The notes: a model not told the origin generated them from the sequence alone. A stretch of DNA of 64,000 nucleotides from Cladorhizidae sp. MBARI D1340-BT2 (GCA_028752905.1 JAQNBH010000010.1:21685308-21749307); one strand, 5' to 3'; positions 11,173-23,050 are shown, counted from the first letter of the stretch. Made by a program: numbers and translations.

Positions 11173-12698
11173 GAATTGGTAGTGAGTTGTGGTGAAGAGA
11201 CATTTCAAACCTTTCTTGACAGAGATGGAAGAAATGCAAAGTACACCTCAAAAATGGCTGTAGTAGAGTTTGTGAATGCTCTTGGAACATGGGTGGAAGA
11301 GTCTCTATTCAAGCGGTCACCCTTTTATAGCATCGTGGCTGATGCATGCACTGATGGTACTACCATAGAGGAGTTGACAATTTGTTGTCGTTGGGTGGAG
11401 AGAGTTGTACCAGAATGACACTTATTTGAAATTTGACTCTTGATGCTGAAAGTATGCCTACTGCAAGGAAAAGAACATTCAGTCGGGAAGGCTTATAGGA
11501 ATGGGATTTGATGGAGCTGCCACCTTCTCTGTGACAAAATAGCAGTTCAAACAAGGCTGAAAGAGCTCTCACCTCATGCATTGTTTGTCCACAGTCGTTG
11601 TCATGTCCTTCAACTGGCTTCTGTGCAAGCTGCTAATGCTTCACCAGGTATCAAGCATGTCTACACTACTCTGATGATGTTTTTTATTACTCCCCAAAAT
11701 GTGCAGAATCATTAAAGGAGATTCAGAAAGTACTACATCTTCAAGAGGTCAAGATTGTGAAACCATCAGACACATGCTGGCTTGCACATGAGCATTCAAA
11801 GCAGTAAAAGCTGGTTACAGCTCGATAGTTCTTGCTCTTAAAAATATATATGAACCAGAAGCTCTTGGACTAAGTATAGCCCTTTCTAGTCACTCCACAA
11901 TAACAGCAATTCAACTACTTGACTACATTCTTCCTCAAGTGGCTAAGCTTAGCCGTGCCTTACATACCAACCACCTGGACCTCTCCCTTATTTCTAGTCT
12001 AGTGGATGCTACTCTTAATTCACTTGATGATACTATATTGCCTTTAACAAATTGGGTTTTACAACTACAAGATGCAAGAGAAGAGTTAAAAGCAGAAACA
12101 GGTATTGAAGTCACTCATTTAGATATATGCTCTTTTCAAGAAAGAGTGGGAAAGCCTTTTATGAGACTCATCAAAGATAACATATCCAGCCGGTTTAGAT
12201 CCTCCCTCAAAAGATGTGTTATCAGAATTCAGTATTTTTTATCCGAAGAAAGTGCCTAGCCTCTCTACTCATGAGCTACTTTTATATGGAGACAGTTCAA
12301 TTCAAACTCTCATTGGACAGTTTGGGAGAGATTTACCAGCTAAATCATTGGAAGGAACTGAATTTAAGAAGGCCGTCATTGTCTCTTCTGACCTCAGCAC
12401 AGAGTGGAAAACATATCATCAGCTCCTTAATAAGCAGCCAAAAGATCATACAACTGAAGGAATTACTCACCTATGACATGCTTATCATTCTACAAAACTT
12501 CCCAATTCTAAAGCATCAGCAGAACAAAGTTTATCTGACATAAAATGAATAAAGAATTTACTTCGTAACAGCTTAACTGAACTTAGCCTCTCCAACTTAA
12601 TAAAAATTGTCATTGAATCTCCCGAAAAACTCACTGATAGTGATTTGGAAGAAATTGTCGACGTGTGGAGTAGGAAAGGTAGACAGATTGCTGTGTAA
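11173..12698 (+). pseudogene. hAT transposase relic (ZNF862-like lineage)
   Basis: Successive frames read as the core and C-terminus of the hAT-type proteins annotated as ZNF862-like: SIVADACTDGTTIEELTICC, CRWVERVVPE, MGFDGAATFS, HSRCHVLQLASVQAAN, PSDTCWLAHE, then the frame at 11939 (LDLSLISSLVDATLNSL) and a C-terminal dimerisation part ending ASAEQSLSD...RNSLTELSLSNLIKI. At least four frameshifts and in-frame TGA codons (12474 and about 12544) break it; the last frame ends in TAA at 12696. No DNA-binding zinc finger or terminal repeats are recognised, so the copy is truncated at the 5' side. Confidence 0.82.
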
Positions 12699-12769
12699 AC
12701 TCTCTTATTTCATTACATACTCTGCCTATGCACTTTGTCAAGAACTCATCAACATCAATAATGAATTTT

Positions 12770-13075
12770 AATTACACAATTTCCAGGGGGAGGGGGGGCA
12801 AAAAGATTCGAAGGGGGGGGGGGGTCACCTACCTAATTGTTATGTGCTATAATTATACCCACCTCCACGTCAACACCAAAATTTGGAGTTCACTTCCGCC
12901 CCATCCCAAAACTCAAAAATCCTATATGAAACCCTTCAAACACAAACACAACCCCCAAGATGGAATTTGTGAAACTTTGTCACATCTTTAACCATCATAC
13001 CGGATTCCTCCAGTTGTCCCCCCCCCCCCCCCCCCTCACCCCCCTGGACAATTTTCTAAATGAAAACTTTCAAAG
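12770..13075. repeat. G/C-rich dispersed repeat in head-to-head arrangement
   Basis: The left part (ACAATTTCCAGGGGGAGG..GGCAAAAAGATTCG, then a G12 run) matches 53106-53145 on the same strand. The right part (GGATTCCTCCAGTTGTCC, C18 run, CTGGACAATTTTCTAAAT) is the reverse complement of 53008-53060. The same repeat family therefore occurs at both loci in different internal orientation. Long G and C runs flank both parts. Confidence 0.7.
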
Positions 13076-13079
13076 AAAT

Positions 13080-13941
13080 TTCAAAATTAGGTAGGTAAAG
13101 AGTTTCTAGGTATTGTGTATTCAAGTAGTTGTCTATTGGTAGCTAAAGGAGTTTCAACTAGCCATGTATTGCTAGCTAAAGGAGTTTCAAGGATTGTGCT
13201 AAAGGAGATTTAAAGATCTAGGCATTGGTAGCTAAGTTTCCAGGAGATATTTATTAGTAACTAAGGGGTTTAATGGAGGTGTATATTGGTGGCTAAAGGA
13301 CTTGCCAAGAGCTGTGTGTTGCAGCCAAAGGAGTTTCAAGTAGCAATGTATTGGTAAGTAAAGGAGTTTCCAGGAGTTGTGTATTGGTAACTAAAGGTGT
13401 TCAATAAGCTGTCTATTGGTAGCTAAAGGAGTTTCAAGGAGCTGTGTATTGGTAGCCAAAAGTGTTTCAAGGACTTGTGCTAAATTAGCTTCAAGATGCT
13501 GTGTACTTGTAGCTAAAAGAGGAGCTCTGTGTTGTAGCCAAAGTAATTTCAAGTAGCTAAGGAATTTCAGGGTGTTATTTATTCTTAGCTAAAGGAGTTT
13601 CAAGGAACTGTGTATTGGTAGCTAAAGGAGTTGCAAAGAGCCTTTTGGTAGCTAAAGGAGTTTCAAGGAGCTGTGTACTGGTAGCTAGCATGGAGGCCAA
13701 CTTTAATATTGCAGTGCTTCTCTCCCATGCATGAGAATTTCACAGATCTGGTCAGTCTATTTGTTTAGGTGGCCTCCAGCAACTCTGTGGGTTCAATATT
13801 TCATGCTGCTTATCTCTCTCAATGTGCAGGCTCTAATCAAGGTAGGTCCCTCACATGAGGAGATATTTTCATACATCAATCTCAAAGCAATGCAATTGCA
13901 GGCCTAAAGCCATGCAGGTGACTTTGTGCTGATGGTCATAA
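13080..13941. repeat. Minisatellite-bearing dispersed repeat that cuts a Calx-beta exon
   Basis: Positions 13090-13690 are tandem copies of a unit near 33 bp (core GTAGCTAAAGGAGTTTCAAG GAGCTGTGTATTG). A 250-bp non-repetitive tail follows (CTCTCCCATGCATGAGAAT, TTCAATATTTCATGCTGC, CACATGAGGAGAT). Both parts recur together at 54050-54833. The tail ends at about 13941, exactly where similarity of the neighbouring exon to its paralog stops. The element therefore inserted into, or recombined at, that exon. Confidence 0.8.
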
Positions 13942-14026
13942 CCACGGACTAGATGGACCACCAGGTTAACTGAACCAGCATCTTCACCAACAGTGTACTC
14001 CAATGGCACAAATGCAAACTCCAGTA
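13942..14026 (-). pseudogene. Truncated Calx-beta first half-exon
   Basis: Acceptor CATGCAG and the first 85 nt match exon 35485-35634 closely: LEFAFVPLEYTVGEDAG against LVFAFVPLEYTFAEDAG. After VHLVRG the paralog continues to its donor, but this copy runs into the minisatellite-bearing repeat. No phase 1 donor of good quality is present (CGTG|GTTATG is the only phase-compatible GT). Its second half-exon is also absent, so this module is probably skipped. Phase 1-1 neighbours would keep the frame. Confidence 0.78.
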
Positions 14027-14525
14027 CTGCATGGATTAAAAAAAAATTAATCAAGCAAGAACCTTAGTAGTAGGAGAAAGCTACTAAAGGAAAGGCACCA
14101 TTTACTTCAGGCTTGCTCAGAGTTGAGTGATCTCTCATATAAGTCGAAGTTGTGATTATAATAAATCATGTAGCCTTAGATTAGTCACCACTAGCAAAAG
14201 TTAATTTATCTTACTTCACACCCTTGAAACATTGCTCCTTCAGAGAGTTATAACAAGTTCTGTGTTGCCAGGTCTGAATGATTTTGGAAAGGTTACTGAA
14301 ACCCAAGGTAATTATATCTTTCACAAGCTAGAGCACAATGGATGGCTAAACATGGTTCTACCTTTTCAATATAGCAGGTACATATGGTGACAAAGCTACT
14401 TAGCTCCTAGTGTGACCACGCTTGCAATTAGTTTGTCCCTCATCCAGATTTTGTGCAGTGTAATTATGGCTGGTAAACACCAAATCCGGAGGTTTTCACC
14501 TCTCAATATGTCATTAAGGATTTAC

Positions 14526-14738
14526 CATCATCATCCAAGATGGTGATTTCTGCTAAAGTAGGATCCAGGGTCAGACGTGGGACTGCAGCACCTACAAGGC
14601 TTAGACTTACAGACAAGCTCTCAAGAAATTCATAAAATAAATCATCCACGAGTGGGAAAGTGACATTCAATACAGGACTGCCAGCATTCAGGATGATCAC
14701 TCCATTATCGCCAACATCATCCAGGTAATCAGAGGAAA
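14526..14738 (-). CDS. Calx-beta gene exon: second half-module
   Basis: Acceptor CATTCAG, donor GTAAAT, 213 nt, phase 1-1. It encodes SSDYLDDVGDNGVIILNAG...EFLESLSVSLSLVG...EITILDDD, a typical second half. Same length and borders as paralog 36150-36362. It joins exon 15507-15647 in frame through a Leu codon (C+TT). Confidence 0.86.
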
Positions 14739-15506
14739 CTGAATGTTGAAGTGGGAGTAAAGATGATAACGATTAAACATTATTAAATTTGGCCGGCTTC
14801 AATCATTAACCATGCCAACGCAAAACCTTGCTAACCACACCTTTCAAAGATCATGTTCAATGCCAATAGGAACCGAGTGTGTTATTTAGAATCTACCACC
14901 GGTCAGAGATTGAAGGAATTCCAGTTTGAGATGGTGAATGACTATTCGGTCAATTATAACAACTGCTGCTCTCTACAGTCACTCTCAGTGGAGTCATCCA
15001 TTTTTGGAAGCTCTGCTGTTGAGAATGTCTGCTCAGTAACCTATACCCAGAAGATGCCCTTGGAGGATTCCTTGATTATAAGCAGTCTGTTGTTTTTGTT
15101 TGCTTATTTTGATGGACCCAACCTTCTACAAATCTGCAGCTTTGTTATCAGTATCAATAAAATTCAACAGAATTGCAGCTGGTGTAGCTATTCCAATAGT
15201 AATGATCATGTGCCTACAGTTGGAGGGACAGATGTGAATGGAGCAGCCTTGATGAGAGGATTTAGTAAAAACAATTTCTTCATTATTTGCTCGTAATTTT
15301 TTCATGTTGAATTAAATGACCATTTAGAAATTACTATTTCTCATGATGGGTGGTCTTGTGCAAGTAACTTTCCACTGTTTAACAACACTCATGGAAAGTT
15401 TCAGAAACCCTCCCCCTCCACCAATTATGATTGAAAGTGGGGAAAAAGAAATTTAAAAGTGAAATCAGAGCTATAGTGAGTTTAGACATTATTGTATTTA
15501 ACTCAC

Positions 15507-15647
15507 GAAGAGCAGATCCATCAGACAGAGAGATCAAAAGAGATACATCTCGCCCTATACTGCCAGACATGATTCCAATCTGCATGGTTGCTAATCCATC
15601 AGCCTCATTCGCAGTGTAAGATGTCTCAATGAAACCAATAATAGCCT
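15507..15647 (-). CDS. Calx-beta gene exon: first half-module
   Basis: Acceptor TTTGTAG, donor GTGAGT, 141 nt, phase 1-1. It encodes AIIGFIETSYTANEADGLAT and GSIGRDVSLLISLSDGSAL, the first half of a Calx-beta module. Paralog 37130-37270 has the same length and differs at about eight residues. It follows exon 27292-27498 in frame (split codon GAG) despite an 11.6-kb intron loaded with transposons. Confidence 0.86.
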
Positions 15648-15694
15648 CTACAAAAATAAGAACAAACTGCATAATATATTTGACTCAGTGTCGG

Positions 15695-15726
15695 GAGGAA
15701 AGGGGGGGGGGGGGGGGGGGGTGGGG
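15695..15726. repeat. Poly-G tract
   Basis: A run of about 20 G, then T and four more G, close to the acceptor side of exon 15507-15647. On the gene strand it is a C run. Confidence 0.9.
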
Positions 15727-16110
15727 AAGATAGAGAAGGCATGACTCTATCCCACACTCCCCCTTCCCCAAGAAGATATATTCTAAATACTCAAATACTT
15801 AATTCTAAGAACATGTGGTAATTAACACATTTACCCAGTTCTCCAGCGAAACAAAATTTCCTGATAAACTAATGTAAAATTCTAGCATGGCTGTCTCACA
15901 GCCAGACAATTATTACTCTTCAGTCTAGCTGCTCTGTAATTGTAATCAGTTCAGTATAAAATCCAACTTAAAAAATATAGCAATCACAATAACAAAAAAC
16001 CAACATGCCTGCAAAGTAAACAAACTTCTTTACAATATTACACTTCCTCTATGAATTAATATCAGTGATCATGGGTTGGCTACAATTTACCTTGTGGCTT
16101 TTATGGGATT

Positions 16111-17000
16111 TTTAATACTTCTACAAGTGCTGCAATAAGTGATGCAGTGTTCCGCCCAGGATTATTTTAAGGGATATTGGCTTGTCATCAGTGGAGTAGC
16201 GGCCATGATTTTCAGTGTGTGTTTTTGGTGTTTTTGGTATTTCTGTGTTTACAGGTTGCAGGAGGTACAATGGACTAGACATAATATTGTTACATGTAAA
16301 AGAGCTATGAATCAGTACAGTACCATGAAACATGCAGTATATAATACAAGTTATACTGAAGCCTGAATACTCATATTATTATAATAGTGAATATAACTTC
16401 TTGATGGGTGTAGTGACTTCTGTGATAGTGTTTACAATGATGATTCTGGAAGAAATGTGGTTTCATAAACACAAAGGGAGACTGTTTATGTGTAAAGTGA
16501 GGGCTAAGCTACAATCTCTCATAGGCACTGCGCACCATCTCCCCAAATCCAAGTTATCCTACCGCAATGAAGCACTTGCTCTTTGCATGCTTCACTAAGC
16601 TCTGCCTTGTTAGAGTCGTGCATGGCAAGTTGATCTATGTCACTCAGCCAATGGCGACATCCTTAGGACTATGATTATATTATCAGTAGAGCAAACATGC
16701 CACACCTTGCCCATCTTCAAGCTCTAACATCCAGGGCAAGTTCAACTTCCATTCATATCATTGCCAGCCTTCCTGTGCTTGTTTGAGCTCTACTAGGAAC
16801 ACCCTTATCTGGAATTTTCTGCTTTGGTATGTCTCACTTGCGAGACGTGAGCTACTGTGTAGCCAGAACTGCTGCAAATATTTAGCCAACAACAGCCACA
16901 ATATGTAGCATCATCAATGTGACAAAAATTAACTTTAACTGTAATAGTAGTACAATGGGTAAGACGTATCAGTCGATATGCCTTAAATTTCAAAGGAATA
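16111..17000. other. Intron, no recognised feature
   Basis: Open frames here are short, without recognisable motifs, and lie in no conserved context. I see nothing coding. Confidence 0.5.
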
Positions 17001-17009
17001 TCAGACTGA

Positions 17010-17410
17010 TAAGCTGTGTGTGTTGTGTGTGTGTGTGTGTTGTATGTGTGTCTGATTGGGTGTGTGTGTGTTGTGCGTGTTTGTAATTGTGTGTGTTGTA
17101 TGTGTGTGTGCATGTGTGTGTGTGTTTTGTGTGTGTTGTATGCATGTGATTGTGTGCATGTTGTGTGTATGTGTGATTGTGTGTGAATGTGATTGTGTGT
17201 TGGTTTTGTGTGTTGTATATGTGTGCTGTGTGTGTGTTGTGTTGTGTGTTTGTTTGTGTGTTGTGTGTGTGTTGTGTGTGTGTGTGTGTGTGTGTGTGAT
17301 TGTGCATGTGTATGTGATTTTGTGTGGGTTTGGTGTATTGTGTGTATGTGATTGTGTGTGGGTTGTGTGTTGTGTATGTGTGGTTGTGTTGTGTGTGTTC
17401 TGTGTGATGT
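17010..17410. repeat. TG/CA microsatellite, about 400 bp
   Basis: Interrupted (TG)n with ATG and TTG variants. It yields long spurious open frames on both strands (Val/Cys-rich or His/Thr-rich), which are not genes. Confidence 0.95.
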
Positions 17411-18271
17411 TCAAGTATTACATTGGTATCCTGCAAATGTTTGCACAATTGTCTAATATAATATTCAACAAAAGCTCCAGTTGTCATTCATCTTTGACAA
17501 ATATTTGTGATGATATCGAAAAAGTGACACTTTTTAAAAAGTATGTAAATGACCATTATAGTATACTGGAATGTTTGGTAGTGAATTTAACTTGGCAGTT
17601 GGGCAGATTGACAGAAGCACCAACATATTTAGTTCCTAGAGTGTCTGTCATTATTAACTGGTAGGTAATTTTTTCATATTGCAAGAGTAATATGCACTGT
17701 TCAAATATTTCTAAAAGTGAGGCTCCAAACAAGTCTTTCATTTTGGTGGGACAAAGAACGAGGGCAAATGGTTCGCAATATTGCAACCAAGTACAAATAT
17801 TATTTTGTTGTTATTTTCTCTCTCTCTCATGGGGGAATTCTTCACGTACACACTTACTCTTGCCTCTTCACCTACTCTCAGATATATTTTGTGTAAGAGC
17901 AAAGACAGGAAGGGGGTATCTTCGCTATCCACACCTACAGTAGAACCTCGATTATCCGGACCCCAGTTATCCGAAAATTCGTTTATCCGCAAGGCCAATT
18001 GTACGCGCATGCGCATGCGCAACGAAAGAGGGCGCGATCTCTGCGTACGCGGAAGAGAGAGCTACTGGAGGAATTGAATGGCTACAGCTGGGCCCAAACG
18101 AAAGAGGACAGTGCTTTCAATTGAGAAAAAAATAGAAATATTGGAAAGGCTAAAAAGTCAGAGCGCTTCACAGCTTGCCAAGGAGTATGGAGTTGGAATT
18201 TCTACCGTCTGTGACATCAAGAAAAATGGAGACAAGATCCGTTCTTTCTTAGCCTCAATGGATGCCCCAGG

Positions 18272-19854
18272 CAGTGGCGTAGGAAGAGGGGGGGCTCCAG
18301 GGGCTGGAGCCCCCCCATAATTTCAGGTAATCTAAATTGGTTCTCATTAATGAAAAATGTGGTTAGCTATGCTATCTGGTCAATTCAAGCTATATACATG
18401 TAGTAGATTTTAGTTAGTCATTCAATTATAAAATATCCTTAATAGCTAGTGTGTAGCTAGTGTGCAGATAGCACTCAGTCTCACTCTCATTAGAACTATT
18501 CTAGCAATCAACAAGGAATGATATCAGGAGAGTGCATGAGGTGAGTTCATGAACCACAATCATTAATTAAATCAACCACTACCACAACCCATCTAGTGTG
18601 AATTTATGTGTACAGTGTGTTGCAAAATGATGTGAGCTAATTCGAGATGTCATAGATTTCACCTATGCATTATTGCAACTCATTAAGTTTTCACCCAAGT
18701 GACTCACTCTTTTTGACAGCATCAGAAAGCAAGTAGCGCTAGGGAGTGAAGTATCTCCTCCTTCATTGAGAGATCTGTGTCCAACCAGATGGACTCTCAG
18801 AAACCGTTCAATTGATAGCATTCTACAGAATTATAGCAACCTCACTGCCACACTGGAAGAAGTTGCAAAGGGAAGTGATGTATATGCTGCAAAGGGCAAT
18901 GGATTGCTTCATCATATGCAAACGTTTCATATCTTCTTCGGATTAAAGTTATATTCAGTGCATCTGAACAATTCAGTACCAATCTCCAAGCAAAAGATAC
19001 AACTCTACAAGAAGCCACACAAGGAGCAGATCTTCTTGTTGCTCATTATCGGTCACTGCGTACTGAGTCCAGATTTAACCTATTTTATGATGATGTTCTT
19101 GAGAAATCTTCTGGACTCACAGATGAGCCCTCTCAGCCAAGGAATCGAAAAAGGCCAAAACGGCTGGATGATGGTGAAGAGCCATATCGCTATCATGAAC
19201 CCAAGGACAAGTACAGACATATATATTTTTATGCATTAGAGCTTGTAAAAGAGGAAGTGGAGAGAAGATTTGATCAAGCTGATTTTCAAATGATTCAGAA
19301 GCTAGAGTCTCTATTGCTTGATGTAGCTAATGGAAAGACTTTACAGCCAGACGAGTCTCTATTGCAGTATCTCGAAAAAGACATTTGCAGAGATCAATTC
19401 GTTTCCCAGTTGCCAATGGTAGCTGACATGGTAAAGAATGCATTTCAACATGCTCCATTGTTGTCGGTAACAAGTGTAAGGTCAATTGCTGCAGGCATGA
19501 ATCAGAGTAACATATATAAGATAATGCTTAGCGAAGTTGACATTGTCTTGAAAATATACTTCACGTTTCCAGTAACTACTGCAATGGCTGAGTGATCCTT
19601 TTCCTTATTACGTAGGCTCAAAACTTATCTATGAAGCACCATGAGTCAATCTAGGTTGAACAATCTATTCATGTTGTATGTTCACCAGAACAAAACTGAC
19701 CTATCCTTTATAGCTAAAGAATTTGTATGCGTTAACCAACGTAGATGTAACTATTTTGGAAAACATTAATAAGATTTTTGGAGCATATTCATAGAGTAAT
19801 ACATACAGGAAAATTTGGTGCCCCCCCAATGTCAAACATCTTCCTACGCCCCTG
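18272..19854 (+). mobile_element. hAT element nested in the Tigger transposase
   Basis: Termini CAGTGGCGTAGGAAG and, inverted, CAGGGGCGTAGGAAG, each next to a G/C-rich block (GGGGGGGCTCCAG), with a 5-bp target duplication CCAGG at 18267-18271 and 19855-19859. Removing one target copy restores the Tigger reading frame. At 1583 bp it is a deletion derivative keeping only the C-terminal half of the transposase. Confidence 0.9.
18766..19769 (+). pseudogene. hAT transposase C-terminal half (ZMYM1-like)
   Basis: Begins at RDLCPTRWTLRNRSIDSIL, the hAT motif around the conserved CPTRW, shifts frame near 18960, continues as LQAKDTTLQEATQGADLL..ESRFNLFYDDVLE and in a third frame from 19257 as RFDQADFQMIQKLESLLLDV. 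The dimerisation end reads FTFPVTTAMAE, TGA, SFSLLRRLKTYL, TAG, STMSQSRLNNLFMLYVHQNK. Two in-frame stops and one or more shifts make it dead. Its closest partner here is the element at 28.9-31.9 kb. Confidence 0.87.
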
Positions 19855-22284
19855 CCAGGTATTTCCAAGAAACGGAAGGTTATGAGGAAAGCCAACGATG
19901 AAGCTCTGGATAATTCTGGTAAGATATCAGCAGCTAGTATGCAGAGCTATAGAGTAGAATTCTATATTTTCTTTCATTTTGTGTGTGTGTGCAGTGTACT
20001 TATGGTTTACCCAGAAAAGAACAGAGGGGATGCCTGTGTCTGGCCCTTTGTTATGTCAGAAAGCAAACCTATTCCATAGGAAACTCCATCCTGATGAAGC
20101 TTCAGATAATTTAACTTTTAAAGCTAGCTCAGGATGGTTGTGGAGATTTTGCTCTCGACATGGGATACGCCAGCTGTCCTTGCAAGGGGAAAAGTTGTCA
20201 GCAGATGCTGCTGCTCCTGAACCTTTTCGCAAGATGTTGGAGTAGTATATCGAGATTGAGGGGCTCACGTTGGACCAAATATACAACTGTGATGAAACCG
20301 GTCTCTATTTTCGTCTTCTCCCAACAAAGACCTTGGCTGGTGGAAACGAAAAATCTGCTCCGGGCATGAAGAGACCTAAGGATAGGGTGACATTGATGGC
20401 ATGTTCCAATGCGACAGGCATGCACAAGCTTCCACTTCTCCTCATTGGTATAACTTCCCTTGTAATATTTTATACTCTATTTGATTATGATTTCTTTTTT
20501 TCTAGGCAAGTCTGCCAAACCTCGATGTTTTAAAAATGTCAACATGGCTGCACTACCAGTGAAGTACTATTCACAAAAGAGCGCATGGATGGATTCTAAA
20601 ATATTCATGGACTGGTTCCATAATCAATTTGTACCTGCTGTTGAACGATATCAGCATGAAAGGGGCACATCCACAAAGAAGGCTCTACTCTTACTGGATA
20701 ATGCTCCATCGCATCCCAACACAAGTGCCTTAGTCAGCAACTCAGTTAGAACGATGTTCATGCCACCAAACACCACCTCTTTGATCCAGCCGATGGACCA
20801 GGGTGTTTTGGAGTCTGTCAAGAGGAGATATAAAAGGTTCCTGCTACAAAGGCTACTGATAGATGATGAGGATGGGAAATCAATGATAGCATTTTTAAAG
20901 GCTATCAATATTAAAGATGTGGTCTACATGAGTGCTGATGCATGGAATGATCTCCCACCCACTACTCTGATGAAATCATGGAATAAATTACTAGGGAGAA
21001 ATGACAAAGAGAGAGATGATGAGGCTGCATGTGAAAGTGTGAGCGAGCCACTGCCTTCAGCAACTGAGTTTCTGCCACTATTTCAGCAGCTGAGTTATGT
21101 GGTATCTGGAGATGAGGTCTCAAATTGGTTGAGTGGGTCAGATAATCCAGGTTATCAAGAACTAACCGATCAGGAAATCGTAGAACAGGTCGGTGTCTAC
21201 ATGATACAGACATCACATGCAATACATACTAGAATATAATATATATTTTATACTGTAGGTCACTCAAGAATCCGAGATAGATGATTCTGATGAAGATGAC
21301 TCGTCCTCTCCTCCACCCAATATACCCACCCATGCAGAAGCAGCGGAAATGCTGGAGAAGGTCATGAACTGGTACGAGCACCAGACAGATGCTCAAGCAG
21401 TCTCACTTCTTCACTTGAAAAGAATTAGGGACTTGGCATGCACAAAGAGAGTGTCAAAGCTCAAACAAAGGACATTGCAGGAGTACACAAGCAACAAGCA
21501 ATAATTTACCTGCATAGAATAAATATATATTAATGATATTCATGATGTATTAATTACATACAGTGTAATCAATTTATGCCATATCTTATGAATATTAATG
21601 AACCTCAGTTATCCGTAAATTCAGTTATCCGTAAGGTGCTTGGTCCCTAGCCTTGCGGATAACTGAGGTTCTACTGTACAAGCAAAACGTCTGGCTCATG
21701 AGACTCTTTTTCACCTACTCAGATGCCTAATAAATGTGATCTCTCTGGACTATTTGCATGAATAAGATCTATGCCAGAATGGCACTCTTGATATTATTAG
21801 ACTCCATGAGTATCTCGACACAAATTTGCAACATTTTAGTCGCTGCAATTGCTTTATCAAGAAATAGCTGTTGCCATGGTTTCATTGCACATGATGCTCA
21901 AGCCACTAGCTAAATTAAAATCCGCTAATTTAAATTTCCTCAATGGTTGAGGCCAATCCACCAAATTTAATTCCTGACAAATTGTCCAGCTATACAGTAC
22001 CTATATGGCAATACGCCAACTTGAGTTAACTCTTTGGCTGCGAAGGGATTTACCCAGTAATTTCCCCTGCACGCGGAGGCTGTTTATTGAATCACCCGTT
22101 TTTGAAATCACCTGATTTTTAATTGGTTTTGTTTTGTATTTTTGAGGTGAGCATACGAGTGATATTCTGACTATCTCCTAACTTTCTACCCAACACCTGG
22201 CTAGAAGAACCTTTTGAGATGGCAAGACAAGTGAAGCTAGACTCCAAGTAGGTATTATAATATGGATAAGCTAACCAGTTTGTT

Positions 22285-22745
22285 ACATAGATGATCATTA
22301 TAGCTAGCAAATTAGATGGCGCTTGAAGTGTATAGGCAGTTTTAGCTGATATTTATAGCTAGCAAATTAGCTAGCGCTTGAAGTTGGCAGTTTTAGATAG
22401 CCAAGTAGCTAGCGCTTGAAGTGTATAGGCAGTTTGAGCTGATCTTTATAGATGGCAAATTAGCTAGCGCTTGAAGTTGGCAGTTTTAGACGATCATTAT
22501 AGCTAGCAAATTAGATGGCGGTTGAAGTGTATAGGCAGTTTGAGCTTATCTTTATAGCTAGCAAATTAGCTAGCGCTTGAAGTTGACAGTTTTAGATAGC
22601 CAAGTAGCTAGCGCTTGAAGTGTATAGGCAGTTTGAGCTGATCTTTATAGCTGGCAAATTAGCTAGCGCTTGAAGTTGGCAGTTTTAGATGATCATTATA
22701 GCTAGCAGCGCTTGAATAAGGCAGTTGTAGCTGATATATAGCCAG
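22285..22745. repeat. Minisatellite with GCTAGC-rich units
   Basis: Higher-order tandem array built from GCAAATTAGCTAGCGCTTGA AGT, GGCAGTTTTAGAT and TGTATAGGCAGTTTGAGCTG ATCTTTATAGCT blocks; the compound unit is near 165 bp and repeats about 2.5 times. It lies inside the tentative piggyBac element, next to its transposase relic. Confidence 0.85.
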
Positions 22746-23050
22746 CAATAGCAAGTATTGGAGGTAACTAGTAGACTACCAAGCAAACCAAGTTGTTCTA
22801 TAGCTAGTGCTAGTATGTATCTCAGCTCAGCTAGCTTTGGATGATCTACCAACTGTGCTATCATCATGGATAGTACTCAGAATGGTCACAGCTCTCTTGT
22901 CCATCCATTTCAAGGCATGGACACCATTTGTACTTACAGATTCTTTTTCATTTTGTCTTTGGCCTTGATACATGCAACCTGTTCACCTGAACTGTACCAA
23001 ATGCACCAAAGCCACTACTTTTTAGAGATGGTACAAGTGTATTTATCATA

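Larger units (their letters stand above)
13942..16110 (-). repeat. Segmental duplication of 35540-37510 (exons and introns)
   Basis: Three exons and their introns correspond in order and spacing to 35540-37510, down to intronic blocks such as AAATCCGGAGG, CTTTCAATGATCATGTTCAA and CTACAGTTGGAGGGRCAGATG, and beyond the last exon to TCAGTGATCATGG / TTACCTTGTGGCT near 16.05 and 37.48 kb. Intron similarity this high implies a fairly recent duplication within the gene. Confidence 0.85.
18078..21504 (+). pseudogene. Tigger transposase, interrupted by hAT and one stop
   Basis: The first exon starts MATAGPKRKRTVLSIEKKIE with the CENP-B-type N-terminal helix-turn-helix (SASQLAKEYGVGISTVCDIK). A nested hAT splits it after the Ala-Pro-Gly codons; the frame resumes exactly at 19860. 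Inferred introns: 19919-19994, 20448-20505, 21189-21258, all GT..AG and frame-preserving. The second DNA-binding domain follows (MPVSGPLLCQKA, FKASSGWLWRFCSRHGI), then the DDE nuclease: YNCDETGLYF, LLLDNAPSHP and PPNTTSLIQPMDQGV hold the three acidic residues. One in-frame TAG at 20243-20245 lies between the binding domain and the catalytic domain. Stop TAA at 21502, AATAAA at 21518-21523. Apart from the insertion and that stop the gene is intact, so the element was active not long ago. Confidence 0.92.
17938..21676 (+). mobile_element. Tigger/pogo (Tc1-mariner) DNA transposon
   Basis: Terminal inverted repeats CAGTAGAACCTCGATTATCC on the left and CAGTAGAACCTCAGTTATCC on the right (as reverse complement) with further subterminal ATCCG repeats, flanked by the TA target duplication at 17936-17937 and 21677-21678. 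The paralogous empty site with a single TA is at 25992-25993. Total 3739 bp, of which 1588 bp are the nested hAT element and its duplicated target. It encodes a Tigger transposase with introns. Confidence 0.95.
17791..22029. repeat. Repeat R, copy 1, interrupted by the Tigger element
   Basis: Positions 17791-17937 plus 21677-22029 match the uninterrupted copy 25847-26343 almost base for base (for example CTTCACGTACACACTTACTC and TGCAACATTTTAGTCGCTGC). Both copies end at a TTAA. Copy 1 then meets a piggyBac-like terminus, copy 2 unrelated DNA. Confidence 0.9.

Noticed and set aside
16139..16366. Hydrophobic plus-strand frame of 75 codons (GYWLVISGVAAMIFSVCFWC)
   Set aside because: No start context, splice sites or relatives; lies in an intron region duplicated from the other array block without keeping the frame.
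17001..17664. Long open frames on both strands (up to 202 codons) at 17.0-17.66 kb
   Set aside because: They are produced by the TG/CA microsatellite; composition is His/Thr or Val/Cys only and the non-repetitive tail has no recognisable motif.
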